Positions 25,273 to 33,806 of a stretch of DNA of 64,000 nucleotides are shown here, in pieces. The notes below the pieces were generated by a model that made no database searches, was not told where the DNA came from, and worked only from the letters and a program-made list of their open reading frames with translations. Numbering within the stretch: position 1 is the first letter of the stretch; every line of letters begins with the position of its first letter. The translations under genes were made by a program, and so were the position numbers. The stretch is taken from the NCBI RefSeq assembly GCF_051851555.1, contig NZ_JBPDVH010000002.1, positions 186,001-250,000 on the forward strand, in the 5' to 3' direction. Source of the DNA: Lonepinella sp051851555 (GTDB taxonomy: Bacteria > Pseudomonadota > Gammaproteobacteria > Enterobacterales > Pasteurellaceae).

Positions 25273-26874
25273 CTAGTGTCTAAAATGCCGCATTCTCGTT
25301 AACACCATCACCATCCCATGTTCATCCGCCGCATCAATCACCTCCTGATCCCGCATTGAACCACCGGGGTGAATCACACATTCAATGCCTACTTTTGCCG
25401 CTGCATCAATACCATCACGGAACGGGAAGAACGCATCAGATGCCATTACGCAACCCGCCACGTTCAAACCCTCATCTTGTGCCTTAATGCCTGCAATTTT
25501 GGCAGAATAAACTCGGCTCATTTGCCCTGCTCCGATACCGATAGTTTGGTTATCTTTGGCATAAACAATGGCGTTAGATTTGACGAATTTCGCCACTTTC
25601 CAGCAGAATAATAAATCCTGTAATTCTTTTTCTGTCGGTTTACGTTTGCTGACCACTTCTAAATCATCAATGCCCACCATACCTAAATCTGCGTCTTGCA
25701 CCAATAATCCACCGTTGACACGTTTAACATCTAAACGTTGTTGAGCTGAACTAAATTCACCACAAGCTAATAAACGCACATTTTTCTTTGCTTTCACCAC
25801 TTCAACAGCGGTGGCTGAAACTGTTGGTGCAATAATCACTTCCACAAATTGACGCTCTACAATCGCTTTCGCCGTTTGTTCATCTAACTCACGATTAAAG
25901 GCAATAATCCCACCAAAGGCAGAAGTCGGATCCGTTTGATAAGCCCGATCGTAGGCTGTCAAAATATTCTCGCCCAATGCCACACCACAAGGGTTAGCGT
26001 GTTTTACGATCACACAAGCAGGTTCAGCAAAGGATTTAACACATTCAAGAGCAGCGTCTGTATCTGCAATATTGTTATAAGAAAGGGCTTTGCCTTGTAA
26101 TTGTTTGGCGGTGGAAACGCTGGCTTCTTTGACATCTTGTTCCACATAAAATGCAGCATTTTGATGGCTATTTTCACCATAACGCATGGTTTGTTTGCGT
26201 ACAAAATTCAGATTCAAAGTACGTGGAAATTGACCACAAACCGCATTTTCATCTTCTTCGTCTGCTTTAAAATAAGGTTTTACCAATTTACCAAAATAAT
26301 TGGCAATCATGCTGTCATATTGAGCGGTATGTTCAAAGGCTTTAATCGCCAAATCAAAACGGGTTTCTAAGGTTAAACTATTTTGATTTTTATCCATTTC
26401 GGCAAGAATGGCATTAAAATCTTGATTATTTACCACAATCGCCACATCTTTATGGTTTTTCGCTGCAGATCGCACCATAGTTGGTCCGCCAATATCAATA
26501 TTTTCCACCGCATCGGCAAGACTACAATCAGGTTTCGCCACCGTTGCCGCAAAAGGATAAAGATTCACCACCACCATATCAATAGGATCAATTCCGTGCT
26601 GTTGCATGATACCATCATCTGTGCCACGACGACCTAAAATGCCACCATGCACTTTCGGATGTAAGGTTTTCACTCGCCCGTCCATCATTTCGGGAAAGCC
26701 AGTATAATCAGAAACTTCCGTTACGGCTAAACCACTGTCTGCTAACAATTTAGCCGTACCGCCTGTTGATAATAATTTCACCCCACGTTGCACTAGACCC
26801 TGTGCAAATTCCACGATACCACTTTTGTCTGAAACGCTTAATAACGCCTGACGAATAGGACGATTTGATTGCAT
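25273..26874 (-). CDS. purH: Bifunctional AICAR transformylase/IMP cyclohydrolase PurH
   Basis: 533 residues from the ATG at 26874, eight bases after AAGGA; the ATG at 26880 is too close to that site. The N-terminal MGS-like cyclohydrolase domain (about 1-200) has LLSTGGTAKLLADSG and DGRVKTLHPKVHGGIL. The AICAR transformylase domain carries KHANPCGVALG and ends in MVLTRMRHFRH. It makes the last two steps to IMP using 10-formyl-THF. It is first in the purH-purD-glyA unit, with a perfect PurR operator 45 bp upstream. Confidence 0.96.
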   Translation of the reverse strand: MQSNRPIRQALLSVSDKSGIVEFAQGLVQRGVKLLSTGGTAKLLADSGLAVTEVSDYTGFPEMMDGRVKTLHPKVHGGILGRRGTDDGIMQQHGIDPIDMVVVNLYPFAATVAKPDCSLADAVENIDIGGPTMVRSAAKNHKDVAIVVNNQDFNAILAEMDKNQNSLTLETRFDLAIKAFEHTAQYDSMIANYFGKLVKPYFKADEEDENAVCGQFPRTLNLNFVRKQTMRYGENSHQNAAFYVEQDVKEASVSTAKQLQGKALSYNNIADTDAALECVKSFAEPACVIVKHANPCGVALGENILTAYDRAYQTDPTSAFGGIIAFNRELDEQTAKAIVERQFVEVIIAPTVSATAVEVVKAKKNVRLLACGEFSSAQQRLDVKRVNGGLLVQDADLGMVGIDDLEVVSKRKPTEKELQDLLFCWKVAKFVKSNAIVYAKDNQTIGIGAGQMSRVYSAKIAGIKAQDEGLNVAGCVMASDAFFPFRDGIDAAAKVGIECVIHPGGSMRDQEVIDAADEHGMVMVLTRMRHFRH

Positions 26875-26918
26875 TGACATGTTCCTTTGAGAATAAATAA
26901 AAATCGGTTTGCATTATA

Positions 26919-26934
26919 ACGCAAACGGTTGCGT
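26919..26934. promoter_or_regulatory. PurR operator upstream of purH
   Basis: ACGCAAACGGTTGCGT matches the PurR consensus ACGCAAACGKTTKCGT at all positions. It lies 45 bp upstream of the purH start and predicts repression by PurR with hypoxanthine or guanine bound. PurR itself is not in the window. Confidence 0.88.
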
Positions 26935-27005
26935 TTATGTACTGGATAAATAAAAAAAGCCTATATCTCTTAAAATACAGGCTTCTGGTATGACATAAAG
27001 TGCGG

Positions 27006-27401
27006 TTATTTATTGTCTAACGCAAAGGCACCGCCACCTTGGAAGAAAATATAGAAAAAGGCAAAGCAATATAACGCTGCCAATTCCCCTTTGTTGGTCA
27101 AAGGTAAGAATAAATTATCGGCAGGGATCGCATGCACTTGGAAATACGCCACCGCCATCATACCAGAAAGCAAAAATGCCACTGGGCGAGTAAACAAACC
27201 TAAAATCAATAAGATACCGCCTGTAATTTCTAAAATACCGCCAATACCATACATAGAAAATACAGGCACTGCACCATTTCCGCCAGTCATGGACATAGGA
27301 AATTCAAAATACTTCGCCGTGCCATGTAACAAGAACATATAAGCCGCCATGATACGTAACAAGGCTAACGCATAAGGGGAATATTTATTTAATGAATTCA
27401 T
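27006..27401 (-). CDS. DoxX family membrane protein
   Basis: 131 residues from the ATG at 27401, preceded by AAGGAA eight bases before. The first in-frame ATG (27437) would add 12 polar residues without support. Four hydrophobic helices and the motifs LLRIMAAYMFLLHGTAKYF and GGILEITGGILLILGLFTRP are typical of DoxX. Members are small integral membrane proteins of uncertain role, linked in some bacteria to thiosulfate or redox stress. It lies between purH and the toxin-antitoxin pair and appears monocistronic. Confidence 0.85.
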   Translation of the reverse strand: MNSLNKYSPYALALLRIMAAYMFLLHGTAKYFEFPMSMTGGNGAVPVFSMYGIGGILEITGGILLILGLFTRPVAFLLSGMMAVAYFQVHAIPADNLFLPLTNKGELAALYCFAFFYIFFQGGGAFALDNK

Positions 27402-27648
27402 ACTACTTTCCTTAATAAAATAAAAATGAGTTTTCATTATACGGATTTCTTTTGGTTAATAAAGCCTAAATGAGTGAAAGAACTTTTTATTTTTAGTGAA
27501 TAATCTTGCTTAACATATTAAATACACCACTAAATAATCTCATTTTGTGATCTGCATTCCAAAATGACATCATTTTTCTATACAAATTTACGCCAACATT
27601 TTATTGTCAATTTCATCTTGCCATTATATGAGAGATAACCGATAATTT

Positions 27649-28044
27649 ATGCGACTATTTAAAACTAAACCCTTTGCGGATTTCGCCGATAAAAAAGGGA
27701 TTGAAGACAGCTTATTAATTGAGGCCGTTGAACGTGCCGAAAAAGGCCTGATTGATGCAGATCTCGGCGGTGGTGTGATCAAACAGCGAATAGCCAGAAA
27801 AGGACAAGGGCGATCTTCGGGGTATCGATCATTGATTTTTTATAAAATTGGGCAACATGTGTTTTTTGTGTCGATTTTTGAGAAAAGCGATAAAGACAAT
27901 ATCTCAAGAAATGAACTTACTGCATTAAAAGACTTAAGCGAGGAATATTTTTCACTTTCCGATGAACACATAGCACAACGGATGAAAAAAGGTTCTTTAA
28001 TTGAAATTTTTCTAACTCACATTGGAGAAAGCAATGAAATATAA
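27649..28044 (+). CDS. RelE/HigB-like toxin (PF06296-type) of a type II toxin-antitoxin pair
   Basis: 131 residues. FADFADKKGIEDSLLIEAVERAEKG at the start, LGGGVIKQRIARKGQGRSSGYRSLIFYK in the middle and VFFVSIFEKSDKDNIS towards the end fit the RelE-like family formerly called DUF1044. These are expected to be mRNA-cleaving or translation-blocking toxins. An XRE antitoxin gene overlaps its end, in the toxin-first order seen for HigBA. There is no strong Shine-Dalgarno. The pair is followed by a GC-rich hairpin. Confidence 0.8.
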   Translation: MRLFKTKPFADFADKKGIEDSLLIEAVERAEKGLIDADLGGGVIKQRIARKGQGRSSGYRSLIFYKIGQHVFFVSIFEKSDKDNISRNELTALKDLSEEYFSLSDEHIAQRMKKGSLIEIFLTHIGESNEI

Positions 28045-28345
28045 CAGCATTATATGCCAACAACTCCATGAACACGTGACTGATTTATATGAAAATGGAC
28101 TCGTTGATAAAAAAACCATGGATAAATTTGATAAAAGTTGTCTTGTACCAGTCCAACAACTCACTAGCAACGAAATTTGCGAAATTCGTGAAAAAGAAGG
28201 CATTTCACAAGGCACTTTTGCACATCATTTAAACGTCAGTAAAAGCCTCGTGTCTGCGTGGGAGCGTGGTGTAAAGAAACCCTCTGGGGCAGCCTTGAAA
28301 TTATTAAATATTGTGCAACAAAAAGGCCTTGATGCGATTGCGTAA
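28034..28345 (+). CDS. XRE-family antitoxin (HigA/NadS-like)
   Basis: 103 residues from the ATG at 28034, with GGAG directly upstream inside the toxin gene. A TTG at 28022 is the longer alternative. The C-terminal helix-turn-helix (LTSNEICEIREKEGISQGTFAHHLNVSKSLVSAWERGVKKPSG spanned over about 46-88) is typical of the HigA class that binds both toxin and operator DNA. It overlaps the toxin gene by 11 bases, so the two are co-translated and probably self-repressed. Confidence 0.82.
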   Translation: MKYNSIICQQLHEHVTDLYENGLVDKKTMDKFDKSCLVPVQQLTSNEICEIREKEGISQGTFAHHLNVSKSLVSAWERGVKKPSGAALKLLNIVQQKGLDAIA

Positions 28346-28349
28346 GATT

Positions 28350-28375
28350 AACGGCGTTAATCTATTAACGCCGTT
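28350..28375. terminator. Hairpin between the antitoxin and dsbD
   Basis: AACGGCGTTAAT (28350-28361) pairs perfectly with ATTAACGCCGTT (28364-28375). The loop is only two bases and no long T-run follows in either direction, so it is a hairpin terminator of moderate strength between convergent genes. Confidence 0.6.
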
Positions 28376-28384
28376 GGTTTGTCA

Positions 28385-30079
28385 TTACGGTTGGAATGAA
28401 TTAATATGCTGATGAAATGTCTCTGCATTCAAAAAACCTGTCACTCTAGCTCCAGTTATTTCCTTACCTTTCTGATCAAAAAACAAAATCGTCGGTAATC
28501 CTAGCACCTTGAATTTAGCCATAATTTCTTGATTTTCTGGTGTATTTTTGGTCATATCTACTTGCAATAATAAAATCTGTTCAAAGTCCTGTTGTACTTG
28601 TTGATCTACAAAAGTATATTTCTCAAATTCTTTACAAGCTACGCACCAATCCGCATACAAATCCACCATAGCAACCGATTTTGGGTTATTGGCCAAGGCT
28701 TGTTCTAATTCCGTAAGGCTATGAATACGTTGAAAGTGCGGTGCAAAATTTCCCTGTTTTTGTACCGCACTTTGTGCAGTCTGAGCAAACATACCTGAAT
28801 ATTGCAATGTGAAAAATGCCGATAAAGCGACAACAACACCCAACCAATAACGTTGACTGGCAATCCAAGCACAAAATAAGATTAACCATACCGCCCAAAG
28901 TTCTAACGACCATTGCCCGAATACTCGTTCTAATAAAATCACTGGCAATAACAAAAGGATAAAACCAAACAACTGTTTCACCATATTCAGCCAATTTCCC
29001 GATTTAGGTAAAATTTGATTGCCAAATACCGTCACTAAAATTAAGGGTATCCCCATCCCTAAGGCCAATAAATACAGGGTAATTGCCCCAATAAAAAGAT
29101 CTCCACTTTGTGCCACATACAATAATGCACCTGAAAGCGGTGCGGATGTACAAGGGGACGCCACTAACCCCGCCAATGCCCCCATAACAAATACACCGAA
29201 ATAAGCACCTGACTGCTGTTTTTGACTTAATTGGGTGATTTTGGTTTGTAACCTTGTTGGCAATTGTAGAGTAAACAGACCAAACATGGATAAGGCTAAT
29301 AACACAAATAACAACGACAAGCCGATTAAAACGGGCGGGCTTTGTAAGGCTTGTTGAAAGGGCAAGCCAATAGCAGCCACGATTAACCCGAGTAAGGTAT
29401 AAGTTAACGCCATGCCTTGCACATAAATCACACTTAGCGCCAAGGCACGTCCTGTGCTAGGGCGCTCACCTTGACCAATCACAATCGCAGACAGTAAAGG
29501 GAGCATGGGCAATACGCAAGGTGTAAACGCCAAGCCTAAGCCGAGTAAGAAAAACCAAAATACGGCATAGTGCGATTGGAATAATCGATTAGCCAGTTGA
29601 TCCTGTTCACTCTCCGTGGCAAAAACAGCCGTCTTTTCCACCGCACTTTGTTCAAACAAAACAGGGAAATTGGCTAAATCCACGATTTTTTCCTCGGGCG
29701 GGTAACATAATCCTTGGGTACAACCCTGATAATTCACCTTTAATTTAGTTTGCGCATTGGCTTGCAATTCTGGCACTAAAACGCTTAATTCATGGCGAAA
29801 AATTTCCGTTTCACCAAAAAATTCATCTTGATGAATTTCCCCTGTTGGAAATTGTAACGTCCCCACATAACCATTTTCTGCCGTGACGCTCAATTCATTT
29901 TTATATAAATAATAGCCCTCGGCAATCTGCCAATGTAATGCAACTTGTTGTTGATTTGGCTGAACAGAGAACTGAAATGCCTGATCTGCGGGTAAAAACG
30001 TCTTTTTACCGTCAAATAATCCCGCTTGTGCAGAAAATGCTAGCCAAAGTGCGGTGCAAAATACAAAAAATTTTTTCAT
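28385..30079 (-). CDS. dsbD: Thiol:disulfide interchange protein DsbD
   Basis: 564 residues. Signal peptide (about 1-19), N-terminal periplasmic alpha domain with the Cys pair in YQGCTQGLCYPPEE, a membrane beta domain of eight hydrophobic helices with Cys in FTPCVLPMLPLL and ASPCTSAPL, and a C-terminal thioredoxin-like gamma domain with DWCVACKEFE. It passes electrons from cytoplasmic thioredoxin to periplasmic DsbC, DsbG and CcmG. It lies three bases after the uvrB stop, so the two are probably one transcript despite unrelated roles. Confidence 0.94.
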   Translation of the reverse strand: MKKFFVFCTALWLAFSAQAGLFDGKKTFLPADQAFQFSVQPNQQQVALHWQIAEGYYLYKNELSVTAENGYVGTLQFPTGEIHQDEFFGETEIFRHELSVLVPELQANAQTKLKVNYQGCTQGLCYPPEEKIVDLANFPVLFEQSAVEKTAVFATESEQDQLANRLFQSHYAVFWFFLLGLGLAFTPCVLPMLPLLSAIVIGQGERPSTGRALALSVIYVQGMALTYTLLGLIVAAIGLPFQQALQSPPVLIGLSLLFVLLALSMFGLFTLQLPTRLQTKITQLSQKQQSGAYFGVFVMGALAGLVASPCTSAPLSGALLYVAQSGDLFIGAITLYLLALGMGIPLILVTVFGNQILPKSGNWLNMVKQLFGFILLLLPVILLERVFGQWSLELWAVWLILFCAWIASQRYWLGVVVALSAFFTLQYSGMFAQTAQSAVQKQGNFAPHFQRIHSLTELEQALANNPKSVAMVDLYADWCVACKEFEKYTFVDQQVQQDFEQILLLQVDMTKNTPENQEIMAKFKVLGLPTILFFDQKGKEITGARVTGFLNAETFHQHINSFQP

Positions 30080-30082
30080 GCT

Positions 30083-32113
30083 CTATTCCCTAATAAATCG
30101 TTCTCTAAGCTGATGTAACTGATCTCGCACCGCAGCCGCTTGTTCAAATTCCAAATTCTGAGCAAATTGATACATTTGCTGTTCCAATTTCTTGATTTCT
30201 TTTTGCAAGGCTTTTGGATCGATCGCCCGATAAGTGGCTTGCGGTTCTTCAATGCGACCACCTTTGCCCCTGCCTTTAGCTTTGTTCATTGCCCCTTGCC
30301 CAATATCTAACAATTCGCCCACTTTTTTGTTTAACGCTTGCGGGACAATACCTCGTTCTTCGTTATATTTGATTTGTTTTTCACGACGGCGGTTGGTTTC
30401 GCTGATGGCTTTTTCCATGGAGTTGGTAATGCGATCTGCATATAAAATGGCTTTGCCTTTCAGGTTTCGAGCAGCACGGCCAATGGTTTGAATTAAGGAG
30501 CGTTCGGAACGCAAAAAGCCCTCTTTATCTGCGTCCAAAATCGCGACCAAAGACACTTCCGGAATATCCAATCCCTCTCGCAATAAGTTAATTCCCACCA
30601 ACACATCAAATTCACCCAAGCGTAAATCACGCAGAATTTCCACCCGTTCCACCGTATCAATATCGGAGTGTAAATAACGCACTCGCACGCCATGTTCTTC
30701 CAAATAATCGGTTAAATCTTCCGCCATGCGTTTGGTTAAGGTAGTGACTAATACACGTTCATTGAGATCCGCTCGAATACGGGCCTCGGAAAGCAAATCA
30801 TCCACCTGAATCGCCACGGGACGAATTTCAATTTCAGGATCCAACAAGCCGGTTGGGCGCACGACCTGATCGATAATTTCATCTCCTGATTTGTCCAATT
30901 CATAAGGCCCTGGTGTCGCTGACACATAAATGGTCTGCGGCGCCAATCGCTCAAATTCTTCAAAACGTAACGGACGATTATCCAACGCCGATGGCAAACG
31001 AAAACCGTATTCCACCAAGGTTTCTTTGCGTGAACGGTCGCCCCGATACATGCCCCCAATTTGTGGCACCGTGACATGGCTTTCATCAATCACCAACAAA
31101 GCATCAGACGGCATATAATCAAACAAGGTCGGTGGCGGTTCGCCCTCTTTTCGACCAGATAAATAGCGAGAGTAATTTTCAATGCCAGAGCAATAACCGA
31201 GTTCATTCATCATTTCAATATCAAACTGGGTGCGTTGCGTAATTCGTTGTTCTTCCAGTAATTTGTTTTCTTGAATAAACTGTTCACGGCGTTGCACTAA
31301 TTCTGCTTTGATTTTCTCAATCGCCTCTAAAATCCGTTCTCTTGGCGTCACATAGTGGGTTTTCGGGTAAATGGTAAAGCGAGGCATGGCGCCAAAGCTC
31401 GTTCCTGTCAGTGGATCAAACAGGCTTAAACGTTCAATTTCATCATCAAATAATTCAATACGAACCGCTTTATCGTCCGATTCGGCAGGGAAAATATCAA
31501 TGATTTCGCCCCGCACTCTAAAGGTGCCACGCTGAAACGCCTGATCATTGCGAGTATATTGCAATTCAGCCAACTTCGCCAATATTTGCCGTTGATCGAT
31601 AATGGCACCGCTTTGCAAATGCAACATCATTTTCAAATAGCTGTCGGGATCGCCCAAACCATAAATCGCAGACACCGAGGCCACCACAATGGTATCTCGC
31701 CGTTCCAGAAAAGATTTGGTGGCAGACAATCGCATTTGTTCGATTTGATCATTAATCGACGCATCTTTTTCAATAAAGGTGTCGCTGCTCGGCACATAGG
31801 CCTCAGGCTGATAATAATCATAGTAAGACACAAAATATTCCACCGCATTTTCAGGGAAAAACGCTTTCATTTCCGCATAAAGTTGGGCAGCGAGCGTTTT
31901 ATTCGGGACGAGCACCATAGCGGGGCGGTTAAGTTGTGCAATCACATTGGCAATGGTAAAGGTTTTGCCCGATCCCGTTACCCCCAATAATGTTTGATGG
32001 GCTAAACCGTCGTTTAAATTTTCCGCTAATTTCGCAATGGCGGTGGGTTGATCGCCAGAGGGTTGGAATTCGGAATGTAAAATAAAAGGTTTACTGTTAA
32101 TTTTGGTGGCCAT
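30083..32113 (-). CDS. uvrB: Excinuclease ABC subunit B, UvrB
   Basis: 676 residues, full length. P-loop GVTGSGKTF, the beta-hairpin motif YFVSYYDYYQPEAYVP, DEAD-like motif VIDESHV, helicase motifs QTIGRAARN, and a C-terminal UVR domain (EFEQAAAVRDQLHQLRERF) are all present. UvrB verifies damage after UvrA loading and recruits UvrC for nucleotide excision repair. I looked for a LexA box in the 460 bp upstream and found none. Its leader contains three consecutive hairpins. Confidence 0.96.
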   Translation of the reverse strand: MATKINSKPFILHSEFQPSGDQPTAIAKLAENLNDGLAHQTLLGVTGSGKTFTIANVIAQLNRPAMVLVPNKTLAAQLYAEMKAFFPENAVEYFVSYYDYYQPEAYVPSSDTFIEKDASINDQIEQMRLSATKSFLERRDTIVVASVSAIYGLGDPDSYLKMMLHLQSGAIIDQRQILAKLAELQYTRNDQAFQRGTFRVRGEIIDIFPAESDDKAVRIELFDDEIERLSLFDPLTGTSFGAMPRFTIYPKTHYVTPRERILEAIEKIKAELVQRREQFIQENKLLEEQRITQRTQFDIEMMNELGYCSGIENYSRYLSGRKEGEPPPTLFDYMPSDALLVIDESHVTVPQIGGMYRGDRSRKETLVEYGFRLPSALDNRPLRFEEFERLAPQTIYVSATPGPYELDKSGDEIIDQVVRPTGLLDPEIEIRPVAIQVDDLLSEARIRADLNERVLVTTLTKRMAEDLTDYLEEHGVRVRYLHSDIDTVERVEILRDLRLGEFDVLVGINLLREGLDIPEVSLVAILDADKEGFLRSERSLIQTIGRAARNLKGKAILYADRITNSMEKAISETNRRREKQIKYNEERGIVPQALNKKVGELLDIGQGAMNKAKGRGKGGRIEEPQATYRAIDPKALQKEIKKLEQQMYQFAQNLEFEQAAAVRDQLHQLRERFIRE

Positions 32114-32170
32114 GTTTGCTACTGATCATTTGTAAAGTGCGGTGTACAAAATTCCGACATGAATTTTGAA

Positions 32171-32220
32171 CGTTGCTTGCAACGGGGGCAAAAGCCCCGA
32201 ACAATCCTAAAAAGGATTGT
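32171..32220 (-). repeat. Three consecutive small hairpins in the uvrB leader
   Basis: CGTTGC/GCAACG (32171-32184), GGGGC/GCCCC (32185-32198) and ACAATCCT/AGGATTGT (32201-32220) lie back to back with loops of two to four bases, 58-107 bp before the uvrB start. All stems are perfect. They could be a transcript leader structure or a compact repeat; there is no adjacent T-run to suggest a terminator. Confidence 0.6.
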
Positions 32221-32461
32221 GAGTATTTTATCATATTTTTAGCTTAAAATCAGGTTGAAAAAATTCAAGTTTTACACAGACTTATCGTTGTCAAGCTGAA
32301 TAAAAAACATTTTCATTAAAAATTTTGTAAAATTTCACTAGATTTTAGTTAACTTATTGATTTACATATCAATGTTATTTTACGAACAATCCCTCACAGA
32401 ACCGCCATCAAGCTAGATATGGCCTAGCATGACCGAATTTTTTTAAATTTAACTCACAGAG

Positions 32462-32484
32462 TTATCCACAGCTTGTGTGGATAG
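32462..32484. promoter_or_regulatory. Inverted pair of DnaA boxes
   Basis: TTATCCACA (32462-32470) and TGTGGATAG (32476-32484, reading CTATCCACA on the other strand) form a TATCCACA/TGTGGATA dyad with a 5-bp centre. The first is the canonical high-affinity DnaA box. They lie about 30 bp before the tRNA-Asn promoter, in a 350-bp AT-rich gap (32221-32575) that holds no gene. Two boxes are too few for oriC; local regulation or DnaA titration is possible. Confidence 0.65.
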
Positions 32485-32515
32485 AAAAAACAACACATTT
32501 TATTGATTTTTAGAC

Positions 32516-32544
32516 TTGACAATTCATGCAGAGATCATTATCAT
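32516..32544 (+). promoter_or_regulatory. Sigma-70 promoter of tRNA-Asn
   Basis: TTGACA (32516-32521), 17-bp spacer and TATCAT (32539-32544). The expected start is near 32551, about 25 bases before the mature tRNA. This is the best consensus promoter in the window. Confidence 0.8.
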
Positions 32545-32575
32545 TCGCCACCTATCTTGATTGATTCAGAATTAT

Positions 32576-32651
32576 TCCTCCTTAGTTCAGTCGGTAGAAC
32601 GGTGGACTGTTAATCCATATGTCGCAGGTTCGAGTCCCGCAGGAGGAGCCA
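32576..32651 (+). tRNA. tRNA-Asn (anticodon GTT)
   Basis: 76 nt. The acceptor stem TCCTCCT pairs with AGGAGGA, followed by discriminator G and an encoded CCA. The anticodon arm GGACTGTTAATCC gives GTT. The T arm contains GGTTCGAGTCC. It is a single tRNA gene with its own promoter and a terminator at 32715-32743. Confidence 0.95.
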
Positions 32652-32710
32652 TTTCCTTTTGGTGAACTTTTATTTATCTCCTTTGATAAAAGTTCCTATT
32701 AAGCCAGAAG

Positions 32711-32743
32711 TTTTAGCCCAAATTTTTTTGGGCTTTTATTTTT
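32711..32743 (+). terminator. Intrinsic terminator after tRNA-Asn
   Basis: AGCCCAA (32715-32721) pairs with TTGGGCT (32728-32734), followed by TTTATTTTTT. It ends the tRNA-Asn transcript. Confidence 0.8.
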
Positions 32744-32811
32744 TCTGCACTATCTCTCTTTTCCTGAATCCGCTATAATGCCCACCTTTATTTTAGATTG
32801 AATGATTATTT

Positions 32812-33771
32812 ATGCTTTTACCTAGTTTAGCGCTTATTTTCGGATTATTGTTATTGGTCTGGTCGGCCGACCGTTTTGTAGATGGTGCCGCCGCCACGGC
32901 TCGCCATTTTGGCATGCCTCCGCTGTTAATTGGTATCGTGATTATTGGCTTTGGTACCTCTGCCCCTGAAATGGTGGTGTCAGCCATCTCGGCTTTTCGT
33001 GGCAACCCCGGTATTGCCTTGGGCAATGCTTATGGCTCAAACATTACCAATATCGCCCTGATTTTAGGGTTCACTGCGTTAGTGAAACCCATTTTAGTGC
33101 ATTCACAAGTGATAAAACAGGATTTACCCATCTTGCTTATCGTCACCGCACTGTCTGCCTATTTACTCTATGATATGCAAATTTCTCGCCTTGATGCCGT
33201 AATTTTAATCGCCATTCTCGCAGGGTATATGGCGTGGACAATCTGGCAAGGGTTACGCCAGAAAAATGTTGAATTGCCAGAAGAATTGCAACATCAAAAA
33301 TACATGCCGTTAAGCAAAGCGCTATTTTGGCTGGTTATTGGCTTGGTGTTGCTGATGGCTAGCTCGCAACTCTTAGTATGGGGTGCAGTGGAAATTGCCC
33401 ATTATTTTGGCGTCAGTGATTTAGTGATTGGCTTGACTATTGTGGCAATCGGCACATCATTACCCGAATTAGCCTCCTCCATTGCCGCCGCCCGAAAAGG
33501 CGAGGTGGATTTAGCCGTGGGCAATATTATTGGTTCTAACTTATTTAACACCCTTGCCGTGGTGGGAATTGCCGGCGTAATTCATCCAATGGAAGTAGAA
33601 AGTGCGGTGCTTTCTCGTGATGTTTTGATTATGTCCGCTTTAACAGTCGCCTTGTTTGCATTCGGTTATGCCTTTAAACAACCCAATGGACAAATTGGGC
33701 GGTTTAAAGGGTTGTTATTGTTGCTTTGTTATGTTGGGTATAATAGTTATCTGTTTTATACCGCAGTTTAA
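32812..33771 (+). CDS. yrbG: CaCA family calcium/sodium antiporter (YrbG-like)
   Basis: 319 residues with about ten hydrophobic helices in two inverted halves. Each half carries the alpha repeat: GFGTSAPEMVVSAISAFRGN with GNAYGSNITN in the first, and AIGTSLPELASSIAAARKG with GNIIGSNLFN in the second. These are the ion-binding motifs of K+-independent Na+/Ca2+ exchangers. The true substrate in this organism is not known. It is transcribed alone and converges with glnD across a terminator. Confidence 0.9.
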   Translation: MLLPSLALIFGLLLLVWSADRFVDGAAATARHFGMPPLLIGIVIIGFGTSAPEMVVSAISAFRGNPGIALGNAYGSNITNIALILGFTALVKPILVHSQVIKQDLPILLIVTALSAYLLYDMQISRLDAVILIAILAGYMAWTIWQGLRQKNVELPEELQHQKYMPLSKALFWLVIGLVLLMASSQLLVWGAVEIAHYFGVSDLVIGLTIVAIGTSLPELASSIAAARKGEVDLAVGNIIGSNLFNTLAVVGIAGVIHPMEVESAVLSRDVLIMSALTVALFAFGYAFKQPNGQIGRFKGLLLLLCYVGYNSYLFYTAV

Positions 33772-33778
33772 TGTTTTC

Positions 33779-33806
33779 ATTCCCCTGTTCAACAGGGGAA
33801 TTTTTT
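33779..33806. terminator. Bidirectional terminator between yrbG and glnD
   Basis: ATTCCCCTGTT (33779-33789) pairs with AACAGGGGAAT (33791-33801) and TTTTTT follows on the plus strand. It lies between two convergent stop codons, with the glnD stop just inside. Confidence 0.85.

Noticed and set aside
32114..32400. LexA box for uvrB
   Set aside because: No CTGT-N8-ACAG or close variant found on either strand.
32221..32575. Possible chromosomal origin in the AT-rich gap
   Set aside because: Only two DnaA boxes, no 13-mer array or GATC cluster seen, and none of the usual origin neighbours (gidA, mioC, dnaA). Kept as a DnaA-box dyad only.
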